Notes: generated by a model from the letters alone, not told the origin. Numbered from the stretch's first letter, positions 35,828 through 46,499 are shown. The stretch is DNA of 64,000 bases from Undibacterium piscinae (GCA_003970805.2 CP051152.1:2976001-3040000); one strand, 5' to 3'. Numbers and translations are program-made.

Positions 35828-37645
35828 TTACTCGACTGTCACACTTTTTGCCAGGTTGCGTGGCTTATCCACATCCGTACCCCGTGCCAATGCAGTGTGG
35901 TAGGCGAGTAATTGCAGCGGTACTGTGTGCAGTATCGGTGACAGTTGGCCGTAGTGTTCCGGCAGGCGGATGACGTGTACGCCTTCGCTGGAGGTGATGC
36001 GGGAATCGGCATCGGCGAACACATATAATTCACCGCCGCGGGCGCGTACTTCCTGCATGTTCGATTTGAGCTTTTCTATCAGCGCGTCTTTTGGTGCTAC
36101 CGTGACTACCGGCATTTCTTTGGTGACCAGGGCCAGCGGGCCGTGCTTGAGCTCACCGGCCGGGTAGGCTTCGGCGTGGATGTAGGAGATTTCCTTGAGC
36201 TTGAGCGCGCCTTCGAGGGCGATAGGGTAGTGCAGGCCGCGACCGAGGAACAAGGCATTTTCCTTGCGTGCGAATTCTTCTGACCAGGCGATGATTTGCG
36301 GCTCCAATGCCAGCACCGCGCTCACCGCAACCGGCAGGTGGCGTAGCGCCTTGATGTGTTCGGCTTCCTGCTCGTCGCTGAGGCGGCCTTTGCTTTGCGC
36401 CAGCGTCAGTGCCAGCAGGAATAAGGCGGCCAGTTGGGTGGTGAAGGCCTTGGTTGATGCCACGCCGACTTCGACACCGGCACGCGTGATGTAAGACAGT
36501 TCGCATTCGCGCACCATGGCGCTGGTGGAGACGTTGCAGATGGTCAGGCTGTGCGGCATGCCTAATGAGCGCGCGTGTTTCAGGGCGGCCAGGGTGTCGG
36601 CGGTTTCGCCGCTTTGCGAAATCGTCACGACCAGGCTACTTGGATTAGGTACGCTGTCGCGGTAGCGGTATTCGCTGGCGATCTCGACGTTGACCGGGAT
36701 CTTGGCGATAGATTCTATCCAGTATTTGGCGGTCATGCCGGCGTAATAGCTGGTGCCGCAAGCCAGGATCAGGACATTGTCGATCTGCCTGAACACGCCA
36801 TAGGCCTTGTCGCCGAACAGTTCCGGCATGATGGCGGTGACGCCTTCCAGCGTGTCACCGAGCGCGCGTGGCTGCTCGAAGATTTCTTTCTGCATGTAGT
36901 GGCGGTAAGGGCCGAGTTCTGCCGCACCGGTATGGGCGTGCACGGTGCGCACTTCGCGTTGTACTTGCTTGCCTTCGGCGTCGACGATCCAGACTCTTTG
37001 CAATTGCAGGTCAACCACATCGCCTTCTTCCAGATAGATGATCTGGTCGGTGGTGCCGGCCAGTGCCATGGCATCCGACGCCAGGAAATTTTCACCCTGG
37101 CCGACGCCGACGATCAGCGGCGAGCCCTGACGTGCACCGACCACGCGGTGCGGTTCGTCCTGGCAGAACACGGCAATCGCAAAAGCGCCGGTGAGGCGTT
37201 TGACGGCCAGTTGTACGGTTTCGAACAAGTCGCCGCTGTACATGTGATCGACCAGATGGGCGATCACTTCGGTGTCGGTCTGGCTTTCAAATACATAGCC
37301 GAGCGCGCTCAGTTCGGCGCGTAATTCTTCGTGGTTTTCTATGATGCCGTTATGCACCAGGGCAATGCGCTCGCGTGAAAAATGCGGATGGGCATTGGCC
37401 GAGGACGGTACGCCATGGGTGGCCCAGCGGGTGTGGGCGATGCCGGTAAAACCGGCCAATCCGCTTTGTTCTGTCTGTGCCTGCAGTTCCGCGACACGCG
37501 AGGTGCTGCGCGAACGCTGCAGTTTGCCATCGACATGCAGCGCGACGCCGCAAGAGTCATAGCCGCGGTATTCGAGACGTTTCAGGCCTTCCAGCAGGAT
37601 AGGGGTGATATTACGTTGTGCTACTGCGCCGACGATGCCACACAT
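35828..37645 (-). CDS. glmS: Glutamine--fructose-6-phosphate aminotransferase (isomerising)
   Basis: A 605-residue GlmS. The N-terminal nucleophile Cys2 is in [12 protein letters not shown], and the glutaminase domain includes [12 protein letters not shown] and [12 protein letters not shown]. Two SIS (sugar isomerase) domains follow ([39 protein letters not shown]), and the C-terminus is [11 protein letters not shown] as in active enzymes. It makes glucosamine-6-phosphate for peptidoglycan and LPS, and indirectly the UDP-HexNAc used by TviB/TviC. About 290 bp of AT-rich DNA lies upstream, shared with the divergent Lrp-type gene. I saw no glmS ribozyme, as expected for a proteobacterium. Confidence 0.97.
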   Translation of the reverse strand: MCGIVGAVAQRNITPILLEGLKRLEYRGYDSCGVALHVDGKLQRSRSTSRVAELQAQTEQSGLAGFTGIAHTRWATHGVPSSANAHPHFSRERIALVHNGIIENHEELRAELSALGYVFESQTDTEVIAHLVDHMYSGDLFETVQLAVKRLTGAFAIAVFCQDEPHRVVGARQGSPLIVGVGQGENFLASDAMALAGTTDQIIYLEEGDVVDLQLQRVWIVDAEGKQVQREVRTVHAHTGAAELGPYRHYMQKEIFEQPRALGDTLEGVTAIMPELFGDKAYGVFRQIDNVLILACGTSYYAGMTAKYWIESIAKIPVNVEIASEYRYRDSVPNPSSLVVTISQSGETADTLAALKHARSLGMPHSLTICNVSTSAMVRECELSYITRAGVEVGVASTKAFTTQLAALFLLALTLAQSKGRLSDEQEAEHIKALRHLPVAVSAVLALEPQIIAWSEEFARKENALFLGRGLHYPIALEGALKLKEISYIHAEAYPAGELKHGPLALVTKEMPVVTVAPKDALIEKLKSNMQEVRARGGELYVFADADSRITSSEGVHVIRLPEHYGQLSPILHTVPLQLLAYHTALARGTDVDKPRNLAKSVTVE

Positions 37646-37934
37646 GGGAGTCTCCCGTTAATAGGGTTGAGAAAAACTGTCGCGGCGCTACTTTGCCTGG
37701 TGGTGACAGCTTTATCTAATCCCTGGTGAAATAGATGAATTTGAATAAGTGCCATCATGCTAATGCAGATGAAGTAAAATTTTCTGTCAATATTTGATGT
37801 AATATGAATTAATCTTTAACATACCTAATCATGTGAATAATAAATTCATTTAATCTTATTTTATGATTTTATATTTCACTTTGAGATCGTGTATTTGGCC
37901 TGGCTGTTCGCCGTTAGGTTTTTAATGAAGGAAA

Positions 37935-38399
37935 ATGATGCTACTTGATGATTTGGACAAACGTATCCTGCAGCATCTGCAGCAAGACGCGGCGCTGACT
38001 AACCATGCTTTGGCTGCGCTGGTACATGCTTCGCCGCCTACCTGCCTGCGGCGCGTCAATCGCCTGATCAAAGAGGGGGTGATTGCGCGTCAGGTGGCGA
38101 TACTGGCACCGGAAAAAATCGGCCCTAGCCTGACGGCGATCGTGGAAATTACCTTAGACCATCAGGCTAGCGAGCGACAACTGGAGTTTGAAAAGCTGGT
38201 GGCGCAGGAAGCTGCGGTGCAACAGTGTTACCGCGTCTCGCCGGGGCCCGACTTTGTGCTGGTGATACAGGTGGCAGATATGCCCGCTTATCATGCGTTG
38301 GCGCATCGCCTGTTTGCCACGCAATCGAATATCCGTAATGTGCGCAGTTTTTTTTCTATCCTGCGCAGCAAGTTTGAAACTCAGGTTGAACTAGCGTAA
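37935..38399 (+). CDS. Lrp/AsnC-family transcriptional regulator
   Basis: A 154-residue regulator. The N-terminal HTH (LDDLDKRILQHLQQDAALTN, with VHASPPTCLRRVNRLIKEGV) and the C-terminal RAM/AsnC ligand domain (AIVEITLDHQASERQLEFEK, YRVSPGPDFVLVIQVADMPA) are both complete. An AAGGAA site lies upstream of the ATG at 37935; a second ATG follows immediately. It is divergent from glmS and convergent with a periplasmic binding-protein gene. The amino-acid effector cannot be told. Confidence 0.92.
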   Translation: MMLLDDLDKRILQHLQQDAALTNHALAALVHASPPTCLRRVNRLIKEGVIARQVAILAPEKIGPSLTAIVEITLDHQASERQLEFEKLVAQEAAVQQCYRVSPGPDFVLVIQVADMPAYHALAHRLFATQSNIRNVRSFFSILRSKFETQVELA

Positions 38400-38415
38400 G
38401 GAGATGGCCAGATCG

Positions 38416-39267
38416 CTATTTGCCGGTGGAGTTGAGCGGTTTGATACTTTCCCTGAGCACTTCGGCCGGATAAAAACGCTGAAAGCTTTTCCAGATGGCG
38501 CCGGATTTTTCGGCGCGTTCGAGTAACTGGCGTAGTTTGCTCTTGTCGCTGTCGCTCAAGGATGATTTGGAAATATAGGCACCACTTTCGCCCCAGGGTA
38601 ATTCGGCCAGTGGCTCATATCTGAGGGTTTCCATCATGCCTTCGACACGCGGGTCACCGATAATCGCTCCATAAAAAATCGAAGGTGCCATGATACTCAG
38701 GTAATGCGTGCCGCTTTTTAGTACACGCGCCACCGATAAGGGATCGGGTTCAAGAATCAGCCTGTCCTGTTGTTTCATTTGCTGGATTAGCTCCTGATAA
38801 GCGGTGCCGTAATCAAAACCGCGTACCAGTACCAGCTGCAGTTGTCTGTTAGCGATGATTTCCTGGGCAGATGTTAGCGCGGGCCGGTCCTGGCTGAGAG
38901 AGATCAGGGTGGCGCGGTTGTGGATCAGGGGCACAAAGATGCCGTACTCATCGCGGCGCGGGGTCTTGCTGGCGGGGATCAGCAAATCTGCCTTGCCTGT
39001 TTCAAATAGCATCTCCAGCCGCGCTCTCGGGACTGCCGAAAAGTGAAATTCGCACCCCTCCTTTTGTGCCATATGGCGTAGCATTTCCGGGTAAATGCCG
39101 TTGATGCTGTCGCCCCTGATCGTGACGCTTAAGCCGGTCGCCGACATCGGTACATTGATGGTGCGCGTACAGTCGGCCAACGCGCCCAATGGCGAGAAGG
39201 CGGCCAATGCACATGCTAGTTGCCGTATCCGCCTGAAACCGGGAGAGAGCTGCAATCTGTTATTCAT
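38416..39267 (-). CDS. Periplasmic SBP_bac_3-type solute-binding protein
   Basis: About 283 residues with a signal peptide (MNNRLQLSPGFRRIRQLACA, cleavage near GALAD). The mature part is a family-3 amino-acid-type binding fold: GDSINGIYPEMLRHMAQKEG, FHFSAVPRARLEMLFETGKA, DLLIPASKTPRRDEYG. It ends KSFQRFYPAEVLRESIKPLN. There is no permease or ATPase gene nearby. A paralogue lies directly upstream on the same strand. I chose the start at 39267; longer starts up to 39309 exist but none has a good ribosome site. It may be a sensory or scavenging binding protein. Confidence 0.82.
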   Translation of the reverse strand: MNNRLQLSPGFRRIRQLACALAAFSPLGALADCTRTINVPMSATGLSVTIRGDSINGIYPEMLRHMAQKEGCEFHFSAVPRARLEMLFETGKADLLIPASKTPRRDEYGIFVPLIHNRATLISLSQDRPALTSAQEIIANRQLQLVLVRGFDYGTAYQELIQQMKQQDRLILEPDPLSVARVLKSGTHYLSIMAPSIFYGAIIGDPRVEGMMETLRYEPLAELPWGESGAYISKSSLSDSDKSKLRQLLERAEKSGAIWKSFQRFYPAEVLRESIKPLNSTGK

Positions 39268-39339
39268 TTTGTGACTTACTGGCATCGTAGTTTCGTTGTA
39301 ATCCGGCACTGCCGGATCGCTTTTGCAAGGATGAGTTGC

Positions 39340-40228
39340 CTATTGTGGTGAGGCTGTCGCTTCCAGCGGACGTATGCTGTCCCTGAGCATATCGGCCGGA
39401 TAATATTGCTGAAAGCTTTTCCAGATCGCGCCCGATTTGGCGCTGCGTTCAAGTAGTTTGCGTAAGTTGCCCATATCTTCCTCACTTAAACTTTTCGACA
39501 GATAGGCACCGCTATCGCTCCAGGGGATTTCCGGAATGGCTTCGTAGCGAATTTTGTTGATCAGATCTTCCACCCTGGGGTCTTCCTTGAGCGCACCGAT
39601 AAATATGTACGGTGTCATGATGGTGAGGTCGGCTGCCCCGGCCTTTAGCATGCGGGCTACAGAGTTCGGTTCGGCCTCAAAGAAGACGCGTTTTTGTTTG
39701 CTCAGTTCGGTGATTAAATCTTGATAGCCGGGGCCGTAGTCATAGCCGCGTACCAGGACTAGGCGCAGCTTGGTTTTTTCTATCAGCTCTTTTACGCTGG
39801 TAATGTCAGGACGGTTAGAGGCGATCGAGATCAGGTTGGCACGATTATGGATCAAGGGAATGAATACGCCGCGTTCATCGCGTCTGGCGGTTTTTTTTTG
39901 CCGGCACGATCAGGTCGGCTTTGCCGCTTTCAAACATTAGTTCTAGCCTGGCCCGTGGCACTGGCGTAAAAATGAAACTGCAGCCCTCCTTGTCGGCGAC
40001 GCTGCGCAAAATTTCAGGGTAGATGCCGCTGACGGCATCGCCATTGGTGATGACGCTCAGGCCCGCTGCCGATACAGGTACCAGAATCGGGCGTGAACAG
40101 GCGGCGCTTGCCGGAAATGGCAGAAATAGTGTCGGCAGGCATAGCGTCAATGACAGCGCGGTTTTCCAAGACCAATGGCAGTCTGTTGTCCCGGCTATTT
40201 TTCTGATTTTTATCACGTGCGTCCCCAA
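39340..40228 (-). CDS. Second SBP_bac_3-type binding protein (+1 frameshift in T9 run)
   Basis: Two frames join to one ~295-residue protein. The 5' part (from 40228) has a signal peptide (LSLTLCLPTLFLPFPASA), GDAVSGIYPEILRSVADKEG and ARLELMFESGKADLIVPAKK, then runs out of frame at the T9 run 39891-39899. With eight T it continues TARRDERGVFIPLIHNRANL in the downstream frame to the stop at 39340. It closely parallels its neighbour (KSGAIWKSFQQYYPADMLRD versus KSGAIWKSFQRFYPAEVLRE), so the pair arose by tandem duplication. Likely intact if the extra T is an error. Confidence 0.8.
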
Positions 40229-40552
40229 ATTCCAGAAAACCGCAAACAGTAAGGTTCTGATCGCTGACGCTTCATATTACCTCTTGAATTTCATTATTCA
40301 TAGAAAGATGTAGCATTTATGCTGTAGCGCTTACCCGCAAGGCACATTCCAGCAAAATGTGCCGTAATCTAGTCTGCTCTGACTAAACACAAATGGCCTG
40401 TAGCGATCTATGCTCAGATTGCACAAGGCGTATTGATGTCGTTCCGGGTTGCAACAGGTGTGTGAATCGACCAGCAATTTTGTTGCTGCACGGTATTTTA
40501 TGTCGCACCATGCAGGCGCTCATTTTTGCTGCATTTCTATAAGGCCTATGCC
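40229..40552. other. Intergenic region, nothing recognised
   Basis: About 320 bases between divergent genes. It must contain the promoters for the binding-protein gene (minus) and the MFS gene (plus). I see no repeat, hairpin or small gene that I can support. Confidence 0.5.
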
Positions 40553-42239
40553 ATGCCAGACTCGCAGTTTTCACTACTCGCCAAAGAGCGCACTGTCGCC
40601 GGCGCGGGCTTTAACCGTTGGCTGGTGCCGCCCGCTGCACTGGCCATCCATTTATGCATAGGAATGGCGTATGGTTTTTCGGTATTCTGGTTGCCGTTGT
40701 CGAAAGCCATAGGCATCGATAAGCCAGTCGCTTGTGCGGTAGATATGAGCATGTTTGCCGAACTGTTTGCTACGCACTGCGACTGGAAAATCTCTACCTT
40801 GCAGTGGATGTACACCTTGTTCTTTATCTTTCTGGGCGGCTCTGCTGCCTTGTTCGGTAGCTGGCTCGAACGTGCCGGCCCGCGCAAGGCTGCTGTGGTA
40901 TCGGCGCTGTGCTGGTGTGGCGGCTTGGTGTTATCGGCATTCGGTATTTATGTGCATCAGGCCTGGATACTCTGGCTGTCAGCCGGTGTGATTGGCGGTA
41001 TAGGATTGGGGCTTGGTTATATTTCGCCGGTCTCGACCCTGATCAAATGGTTTCCGGATAAGCGTGGCATGGCCACCGGCATGGCGATTATGGGTTTTGG
41101 CGGCGGCGCCATGATAGGCGCCCCGATGGCCGATTGGTTGATGCGTCATTTCGCCACACCCACTTCGGTCGGTGTCTGGGAAACTTTTTTGACCATGGCG
41201 GCAATCTATTTTGTCTTCATGATGGCTGGTGCCTTTGGTTACCGTGTGCCCGCTACCGGCTGGCAGCCCAAGGGCTGGGCCGGCGCGGCGGTGCAGAGTG
41301 CTAACGCGATGATTACGGCGAATCACGTGCATGTGAATAAAGCCTGGAAGACCAGGCAATTCTGGCTGATCTGGGCAGTGTTGTGCCTGAATGTCTCGGC
41401 CGGTATAGGCATACTCGGGATGGCTTCGCCTTTGTTGCAGGAAGTGTTCGCCGGCAAACTGATAGGGGTGGATATCGCTTTCAATGATCTCAATGCCGGG
41501 CAAAAGCAGCAGATCGCCACCATCGCCGCCGGCTTTACCGGTTTGCTTTCATTATTCAACATCGGTGGTCGCTTCTTCTGGGCATCGTGTTCTGATTACA
41601 TAGGTCGCAAAGCCACTTATGCGGTGTGTTTTTTATACTGGGCTTCATTTTGTACGCATCTATTCCTGGCACCGCTCATGCGAATAACCTGGCGCTGTTT
41701 GTCCTGGCTTTCTGCATTATCTTGTCGATGTACGGTGGTGGTTTTGCCACGGTGCCGGCTTACCTGGCGGATATGTTTGGCTCGCAAATGGTAGGAGCCA
41801 TCCACGGTCGCTTGCTGACGGCCTGGGCAACCGCCGGGGTGCTGGGGCCGGTTTTGATAGGCTACATCCGCGAATACCAGATCGCTAATGGCGTACCGAA
41901 AGCCCAGGCCTACGACGTCACCATGTACATTCTGGCCGGCTTGCTATTGCTGGGCTTTATCTGCAATCTTTTGATCCGTCCGGTCGATAAGTCAGTTTTC
42001 ATGACCGAGCAGGAATTGGCGGCAGAACGTCAACTGGCGCACGATAAGGTAGTTGCCAGTGCGGCCGGTGGCGCCGTATCAGTGGCACCGGCGAGTAGCT
42101 TGGCGAGCCATCCCGCGACGGTTTATCTGGCATGGCTGGCGGTGGGTATTCCTATGCTGCTGGGTATCTGATCACTTTGCAAAAGACCATCGTATTGTTT
42201 AAAAAGTACGGTGGCTCTACCCCTATCTCGTCCGACTAA
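40553..42239 (+). CDS. MFS transporter, OxlT (oxalate:formate antiporter)-like, two frame breaks
   Basis: A ~560-residue major facilitator: an N-terminal helix (LVPPAALAIHLCIGMAYGFS), the MFS loop GLGYISPVSTLIKWFPDKRG and MATGMAIMGFGGGAMIG, which resemble OxlT-like proteins. The first frame becomes nonsense after RKATYAV (about 41625, next to a T6 run at 41629-41634); sequence resumes in another frame as FFILGFILYASIPG, then YGGGFATVPAYLADMFGSQM. A second break sits at 42168: a TGA ends the frame, but one added base gives WITLQKTIVLFKKYGG to a TAA at 42237-42239. Start 40553 has AAGG upstream. Either two base errors or a decaying gene; substrate unknown. Confidence 0.72.
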
Positions 42240-42436
42240 GCTCAAGCATCTGGCCGCCGTCAAAGCGTCGCAGGCGCAGGCGGAAAACCGCGTCTGATCG
42301 CCAGATCACACGGCAATGCCTTTATGATTAAAGCGAATGGGCCTATCAGATTATGGCAGATCTATTTGAACGCCAAGAGCGTGATTTGCTGGGCATTTCG
42401 TATGGGGATTTATGAAAAACCGCGGTAGCGCAACTC

Positions 42437-42736
42437 GTGGCGGAAGTCATTGCGACTTCGGCGCTCAAAGCCTCCGAGGGTTTTACCCGTTTAATGCCAT
42501 CGGTTCTGGTCGTGGTGGGTTATGCGATTTCCTTTTACTGTCTGTCGCTCACTCTCAAGGTGATACCGGTCGGCGTCACTTATGCGATCTGGTCCGGGGT
42601 TGGCGTGGTCTTGGTCTCGCTGGCGGCCTGGTACCTGTACGGGCAGGCTTTGGATCTGGCTTCGCTGATAGGCATCTCGCTGATAGTGAGCGGAGTGATC
42701 ATCCTGAATCTGTTTGGCAAAGTCAGCGTGCATTAA
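42437..42736 (+). CDS. SMR-family small multidrug efflux protein, N-terminus short
   Basis: 99 residues from a GTG start. The SMR core is clear: [20 protein letters not shown] includes the essential membrane glutamate (Glu14 of EmrE), and [37 protein letters not shown] and [11 protein letters not shown] are helices 2-4. About 10-11 residues of helix 1 before AEV are missing compared with EmrE (110 residues); upstream in frame there is a TAG two codons before AQLV. Either translation begins at GTG on a short form or an indel near 42420 has removed the start. It would export cationic drugs by proton exchange as a dimer. Confidence 0.7.
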   Translation: MAEVIATSALKASEGFTRLMPSVLVVVGYAISFYCLSLTLKVIPVGVTYAIWSGVGVVLVSLAAWYLYGQALDLASLIGISLIVSGVIILNLFGKVSVH

Positions 42737-42830
42737 ATTTTTTGTGCGCTGCGCTTAGTCCTGGGCTTTAGCTCAAGGGGATTTTTCTTTAAGTCCGAGA
42801 TATTATGCTGAGTTGAGCAAACCACCAGGT

Positions 42831-43512
42831 ATGGCAATGACATCCAAATCCCCATCATCAGCGCAAACTTCAACTGCCTTTACTGCCGGGCAGTTGAAAG
42901 AATTCAGTGAGCGTACACTGGCGCACTATGAGCAGAATGCCGAGGATTTTTTTTGCCGGTACACGTGATCATGATGTGCGTCAGAATATCTCGGCCTTAC
43001 TGACGCATATTCAGGGGGCTGCGCCATTTGTGATACTCGATGCCGGTTGCGGGCCCGGGCGTGATCTCAAGACTTTTCGTGAGCTAGGCCACGTAGCGGT
43101 GGGACTGGAGGGCAGTCAAGCGTTTGCCGGGATGGCGCGGTCGTATAGCGCTTGTGAAGTCTGGCAGCAGGATTTTCTGGCGCTGGCTTTGCCTGATGAA
43201 CACTTTGACGGGGTATTCGCCAATGCCTCCTTGTTTCATATTCCCAGCCAGGCACTGCCTGAAGTGTTGAGGCATTTACATGCCACCCTGAAACCAGGCG
43301 GGGTTTTATTTAGCTCAAATCCGCGCGGGAATAATCAGGAAGGCTGGAACCGCGATCGTTACGGCACTTACCATGATCTGGAAGGCTGGCGTGCCTACAT
43401 GACGGCCGCTGGCTTTGTTGAATTGATGCATTACTACCGGCCGGCGGGTTTGCCCTTAGAGCAGCAACCCTGGCTAGCCATGGTCTGGCGCAAACCGGGC
43501 AGCGGCGATTAA
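42831..43512 (+). CDS. Class I SAM-dependent methyltransferase (+1 frameshift in T8 run)
   Basis: A start at 42831 (or 42837) reads through FTAGQLKEFSERTLAHYEQN and AEDFF, then stops because the T8 run (42947-42954) has one T too many. With seven T it continues AGTRDHDVRQNISALLTHIQ, then motif I ILDAGCGPGRDLKTF, motif II VGLEGSQAFAGMAR, and FANASLFHIPSQALPEVLRH. The repaired protein has 226 residues, normal for this soluble family. The substrate is unknown. It ends one base before the convergent lipoprotein gene. Confidence 0.8.
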
Positions 43513-43957
43513 TTAGCGTCCCAGAGTCTGTTGGTAGACCGGACCCCACTGCGGGTGACCGATTTTCTTTTTTGTTTAGCGTGAAACCCGGATCGGCCGC
43601 ACGTGCCGCTATAAAAGCGCGTTTGCACTCAGCCATCCGTGCGCTGGTGCAATAGATAAAGGCGAGGTATTTATGCGCTAGTGCAGCATCTTTCGCTACC
43701 GTAAAGCCTGCGCTTAAAGAGAGTGACAAGGATTTTTCGGCTTCCGGATATTGCGCAGCCTCGTAAGCGCGGATGCCAGCTAGCAAGGCTTTTTCAGCCG
43801 GACGTTCCGATAGGTCAGACAGGCCGACTTGCGCTTCCGGTGCAGCGCAGGCTACCAGTGTTAGCGTTAAGGCGAGCGCAATCAGTGCCGGGCCAGACTT
43901 AGAAATGATGGACAACTTTGATTTCTTTTTCGCTGTTGACGTCGATAGTGACCGCAT
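43513..43957 (-). CDS. TPR-like lipoprotein partnered with a Ser/Thr kinase (frame break near 3' end)
   Basis: About 147 residues. A signal peptide with lipobox LVAC (ALIALALTLTLVACAAP) is followed by a tetratricopeptide-like stretch: EKALLAGIRAYEAAQYPEAE and ALAHKYLAFIYCTSARMAEC. As sequenced, the frame slides at the T-runs 43563-43573 into nonsense. Removing one T gives a natural end, HPQWGPVYQQTLGR, with TAA at 43513-43515. Its 5' end overlaps the 3' end of the kinase gene, so the two are translationally coupled. A related kinase-lipoprotein pair exists in other betaproteobacteria, as I recall, but the role is unknown. Confidence 0.7.
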
Positions 43958-45431
43958 AGTTATCGTCTCCATTCTTAATTTCAATTTTGTGTTTGCCTAC
44001 CGGCAGGCTGAGTTTGTTGAGTGGCGGTGCCACACCTTTATTTTGTCCGTCTACCACGACTTCACCCCAGGGCGAGACCGCAATTGAGACCGTGCCATAA
44101 CTGAGGGGAGCCGGCTCCGGTTTAGGGGCGGCGACTGCCTGCTTGGCCTTATTCTGCTTGGTCGTTGTCGATTTGGCTTGCGCCATATTAGATTTGTCAG
44201 GTTCTGTCTCTGTCGTCGGCGGCTGGCTAGCGGTCGAACTTAATACGGGCTCTGATGTCTTTTGTGACACGGGTGATGGCTGAGCGGGTTTTTCCGCCGT
44301 AGCCGTTTCTTCGATTTTTACTGTTTCGCTGAATGCCGCTTCAGGTAGCGGCTTTGGTGCTTTTAAGGATAGCCACAATACGGTACTGATGGCCACTAGA
44401 GTGGCCACCGCCAGCGCTATCTGACGCGGGGGTACAGTGACTGATGTGGTGCGCTGTTCCTTATGATAGGTTTTGGTCTTGTCCTGATCCGACTGCTGGA
44501 TTCTGGCAATGATGCGCTCGGTTCTTTCCTTTTCCAGAAAACGGTTGAGATCGCGCGCCATGTCGGACGCGCGTTGATAGCGGTCTTCCGGTTTTTTTGC
44601 CAGTGCCTTGGCGGCGATACGCGCCAGCCGCAAAGGCACATCAGACTTGATCTCTTGCGGCGGAATGGCCGGATCATGGATGATGGTATGCAATAAAGCC
44701 GGGATATCCTTGCCTTTGAATGGCAATTGGCCGCACAGCAGTTGGTACAGCACGACACCGAGCGAGAAAATGTCGGTGCGCGAATCTACCGTAGCGCGTT
44801 TGGCCTGTTCCGGCGACATGTAGTTGGGCGTACCTAACAGGCGGCGTTCCAGCAGGTCATCGTAGTCCAAGGTGGCATCGGCATCGGCCAACTGGCGTGA
44901 AGCGCTGGCAATCCCAAAATCGAGCACCTTGGGTGCGCCTTTTTCCGTGATGAAAATATTGGCAGGTTTGATATCACGGTGAATCACGCCATGTTCATGC
45001 GCATAATCGAGCGCATTGGCGATGCGGGCAACCAGATCGGCAATATGCCGGTAACTGAACTGGTGTCCGTTTTTCAGCATGTCACTTAATTCCTTGCCTT
45101 CCAGCCGCTCCATCACGATAAACAATAAATCTTCAGTCTTGTCGGCATCATAGACGGTGACGATATTCGGATGATTCAGGCGTCCCGCTGCCCTGGCTTC
45201 CTGAATAAAGTGCTTTTCGAATAACTGACGCTGATTGTTTGACAGTTGAGGATTTAATACCTTGATGGCAACCGGACGTCCTATCAGCGGATCACGAAAT
45301 AAATACACGATACCGACTGAGCCGTGGCCAATTTCTGACTCATAGACAAACCTGCCTATACGGCCCTTGGGTATCATTGCAGGATTGGATAAGGAGGCAA
45401 GATGCAGGTCAGATTTCATGGGCGTTAGCAT
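43899..45431 (-). CDS. Serine/threonine protein kinase with TM and PEGA-like C-terminal domain
   Basis: A 510-residue Hanks-type kinase. The P-loop region is IGHGSVGIVYLFRDPLIGRP, the ATP Lys in VAIKVLN, the catalytic loop HGVIHRDIKPANIFITEKG, and DFG in VLDFGIAS; the activation segment contains GTPNYMSPEQA. A single membrane helix (IALAVATLVAISTVLWLSL) at about residue 335 is followed by a Pro/Ser/Thr/Lys-rich linker and a periplasmic PEGA-like domain (SPWGEVVVDGQNKGVAPPLN). The cytoplasmic kinase would therefore respond to an envelope signal. The adjacent TPR lipoprotein is the obvious candidate partner. Confidence 0.9.
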   Translation of the reverse strand: MLTPMKSDLHLASLSNPAMIPKGRIGRFVYESEIGHGSVGIVYLFRDPLIGRPVAIKVLNPQLSNNQRQLFEKHFIQEARAAGRLNHPNIVTVYDADKTEDLLFIVMERLEGKELSDMLKNGHQFSYRHIADLVARIANALDYAHEHGVIHRDIKPANIFITEKGAPKVLDFGIASASRQLADADATLDYDDLLERRLLGTPNYMSPEQAKRATVDSRTDIFSLGVVLYQLLCGQLPFKGKDIPALLHTIIHDPAIPPQEIKSDVPLRLARIAAKALAKKPEDRYQRASDMARDLNRFLEKERTERIIARIQQSDQDKTKTYHKEQRTTSVTVPPRQIALAVATLVAISTVLWLSLKAPKPLPEAAFSETVKIEETATAEKPAQPSPVSQKTSEPVLSSTASQPPTTETEPDKSNMAQAKSTTTKQNKAKQAVAAPKPEPAPLSYGTVSIAVSPWGEVVVDGQNKGVAPPLNKLSLPVGKHKIEIKNGDDNYAVTIDVNSEKEIKVVHHF

Positions 45432-45786
45432 AACCCTGAAACCCCTGAATTTCCAAACAGGAAAGCAAATCTAAGCGGGGAAACCAGAAAAATAGTGATA
45501 AATTGAGATTTTTAGAAACAAAATCCGTAAGTACACTCTGAAATATCACGGAAAGTTAGCTGTTTAGTCATTTTTATTGCGCGTTAAGGAATCATTCCAT
45601 GCGAGAATTCAAGGCAGGATAGCAACTTGATTAGCGCACATAGGCGTTCAATTTCACTACTCTTGCGTGGGGCGATCAGGTAATATCAACTATTTTTTTA
45701 ACGGTAAAATTTACTGTGCATTTAAACGGGTTTCTCAATTGCTGTATTTATGTGCTAGCTCACCGATGAGGAAGATAAGTTAAAAA
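45432..45786. other. Intergenic region between divergent kinase and DUF4124-like gene
   Basis: About 355 bases, AT-rich towards both genes, so it probably holds two promoters. I see no hairpin, repeat or small gene worth reporting. Confidence 0.5.
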
Positions 45787-46407
45787 ATGAAGTTTCTGGC
45801 GACCACAGTATTATCCGTTTTTGGCATAGCGCTTGCTCCGTATGCGCATGCAGAACTGTATAGTTGCAAAGACGCGGCCGGTCACCTTATCACTTCTGAT
45901 CGTCCTATCCCTGAGTGTGCGAATCGTGCGGTGAAGGTGCTGAGAAATAACGGCTTGTTTCAACGTGAAATTCCGGCACCACAGACGGAAGAGGATAAGC
46001 GCAAGGCGCAAATCGAGCTGGAAAGAAAGAAAAATGAAGAGCTGCTGGAAGAGGCCAGGCTGAAAGAAGAGCGCTATCTGCTAGCGCATTACAGCAGCGA
46101 GAAAGATATCGAGTTGATGCGCAGCCGTTCTCTGGATGTGCTGAAAGAAAGGATACGGCTGGGCAAAGAGCAGATTTCCACGATTAGTCAGATTTTGGCG
46201 CAGCTTCAGGCCGAGCAGCAGAATAATGTTAAAAGATCGAGTACCGAAAGTAATGCGCTTCAGCATAGGGCCAATGAGATGGAGCGCTCGATCAAGAAAA
46301 CCAAGGCTATCAATGACTCCTATGAAGTGGAACTGGTCCGTATCAATGCGCAGTATGATCAGACGCTCAAAAATTATCGTGAGATAGTCAGCAACAAGAA
46401 AAAATGA
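45787..46407 (+). CDS. Exported DUF4124-like protein with coiled coil
   Basis: A 206-residue protein with a signal peptide (MKFLATTVLSVFGIALAPYA, cleavage after AHA) followed by a short DUF4124-type motif, ELYSCKDAAGHLITSDRPIP, containing two Cys (a second in PECANRA). Residues about 65-200 are highly charged and predicted coiled coil (EEDKRKAQIELERKKNEELL, NEMERSIKKTKAINDSYEVE). It would be periplasmic. Function unknown. It is divergent from the Ser/Thr kinase. Confidence 0.82.
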   Translation: MKFLATTVLSVFGIALAPYAHAELYSCKDAAGHLITSDRPIPECANRAVKVLRNNGLFQREIPAPQTEEDKRKAQIELERKKNEELLEEARLKEERYLLAHYSSEKDIELMRSRSLDVLKERIRLGKEQISTISQILAQLQAEQQNNVKRSSTESNALQHRANEMERSIKKTKAINDSYEVELVRINAQYDQTLKNYREIVSNKKK

Positions 46408-46499
46408 GCGCATCTTTAGTGCATCAGGATAGGCTCATCTGGTTTCACACGGGATGGCCTTAATGCAGGCGCATCCCTTATTCATTCCTCATTTGCGAT

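Noticed and set aside
36575..37324. 249-codon plus-strand frame opposite glmS
   Set aside because: Antisense shadow of a strongly supported essential gene, with no start signal or recognisable motif.
42300..42412. Short frame (MADLFERQERDLLGISYGDL) between the MFS and SMR genes
   Set aside because: About 20 codons with no recognisable relatives; may be a gene remnant but cannot be supported.
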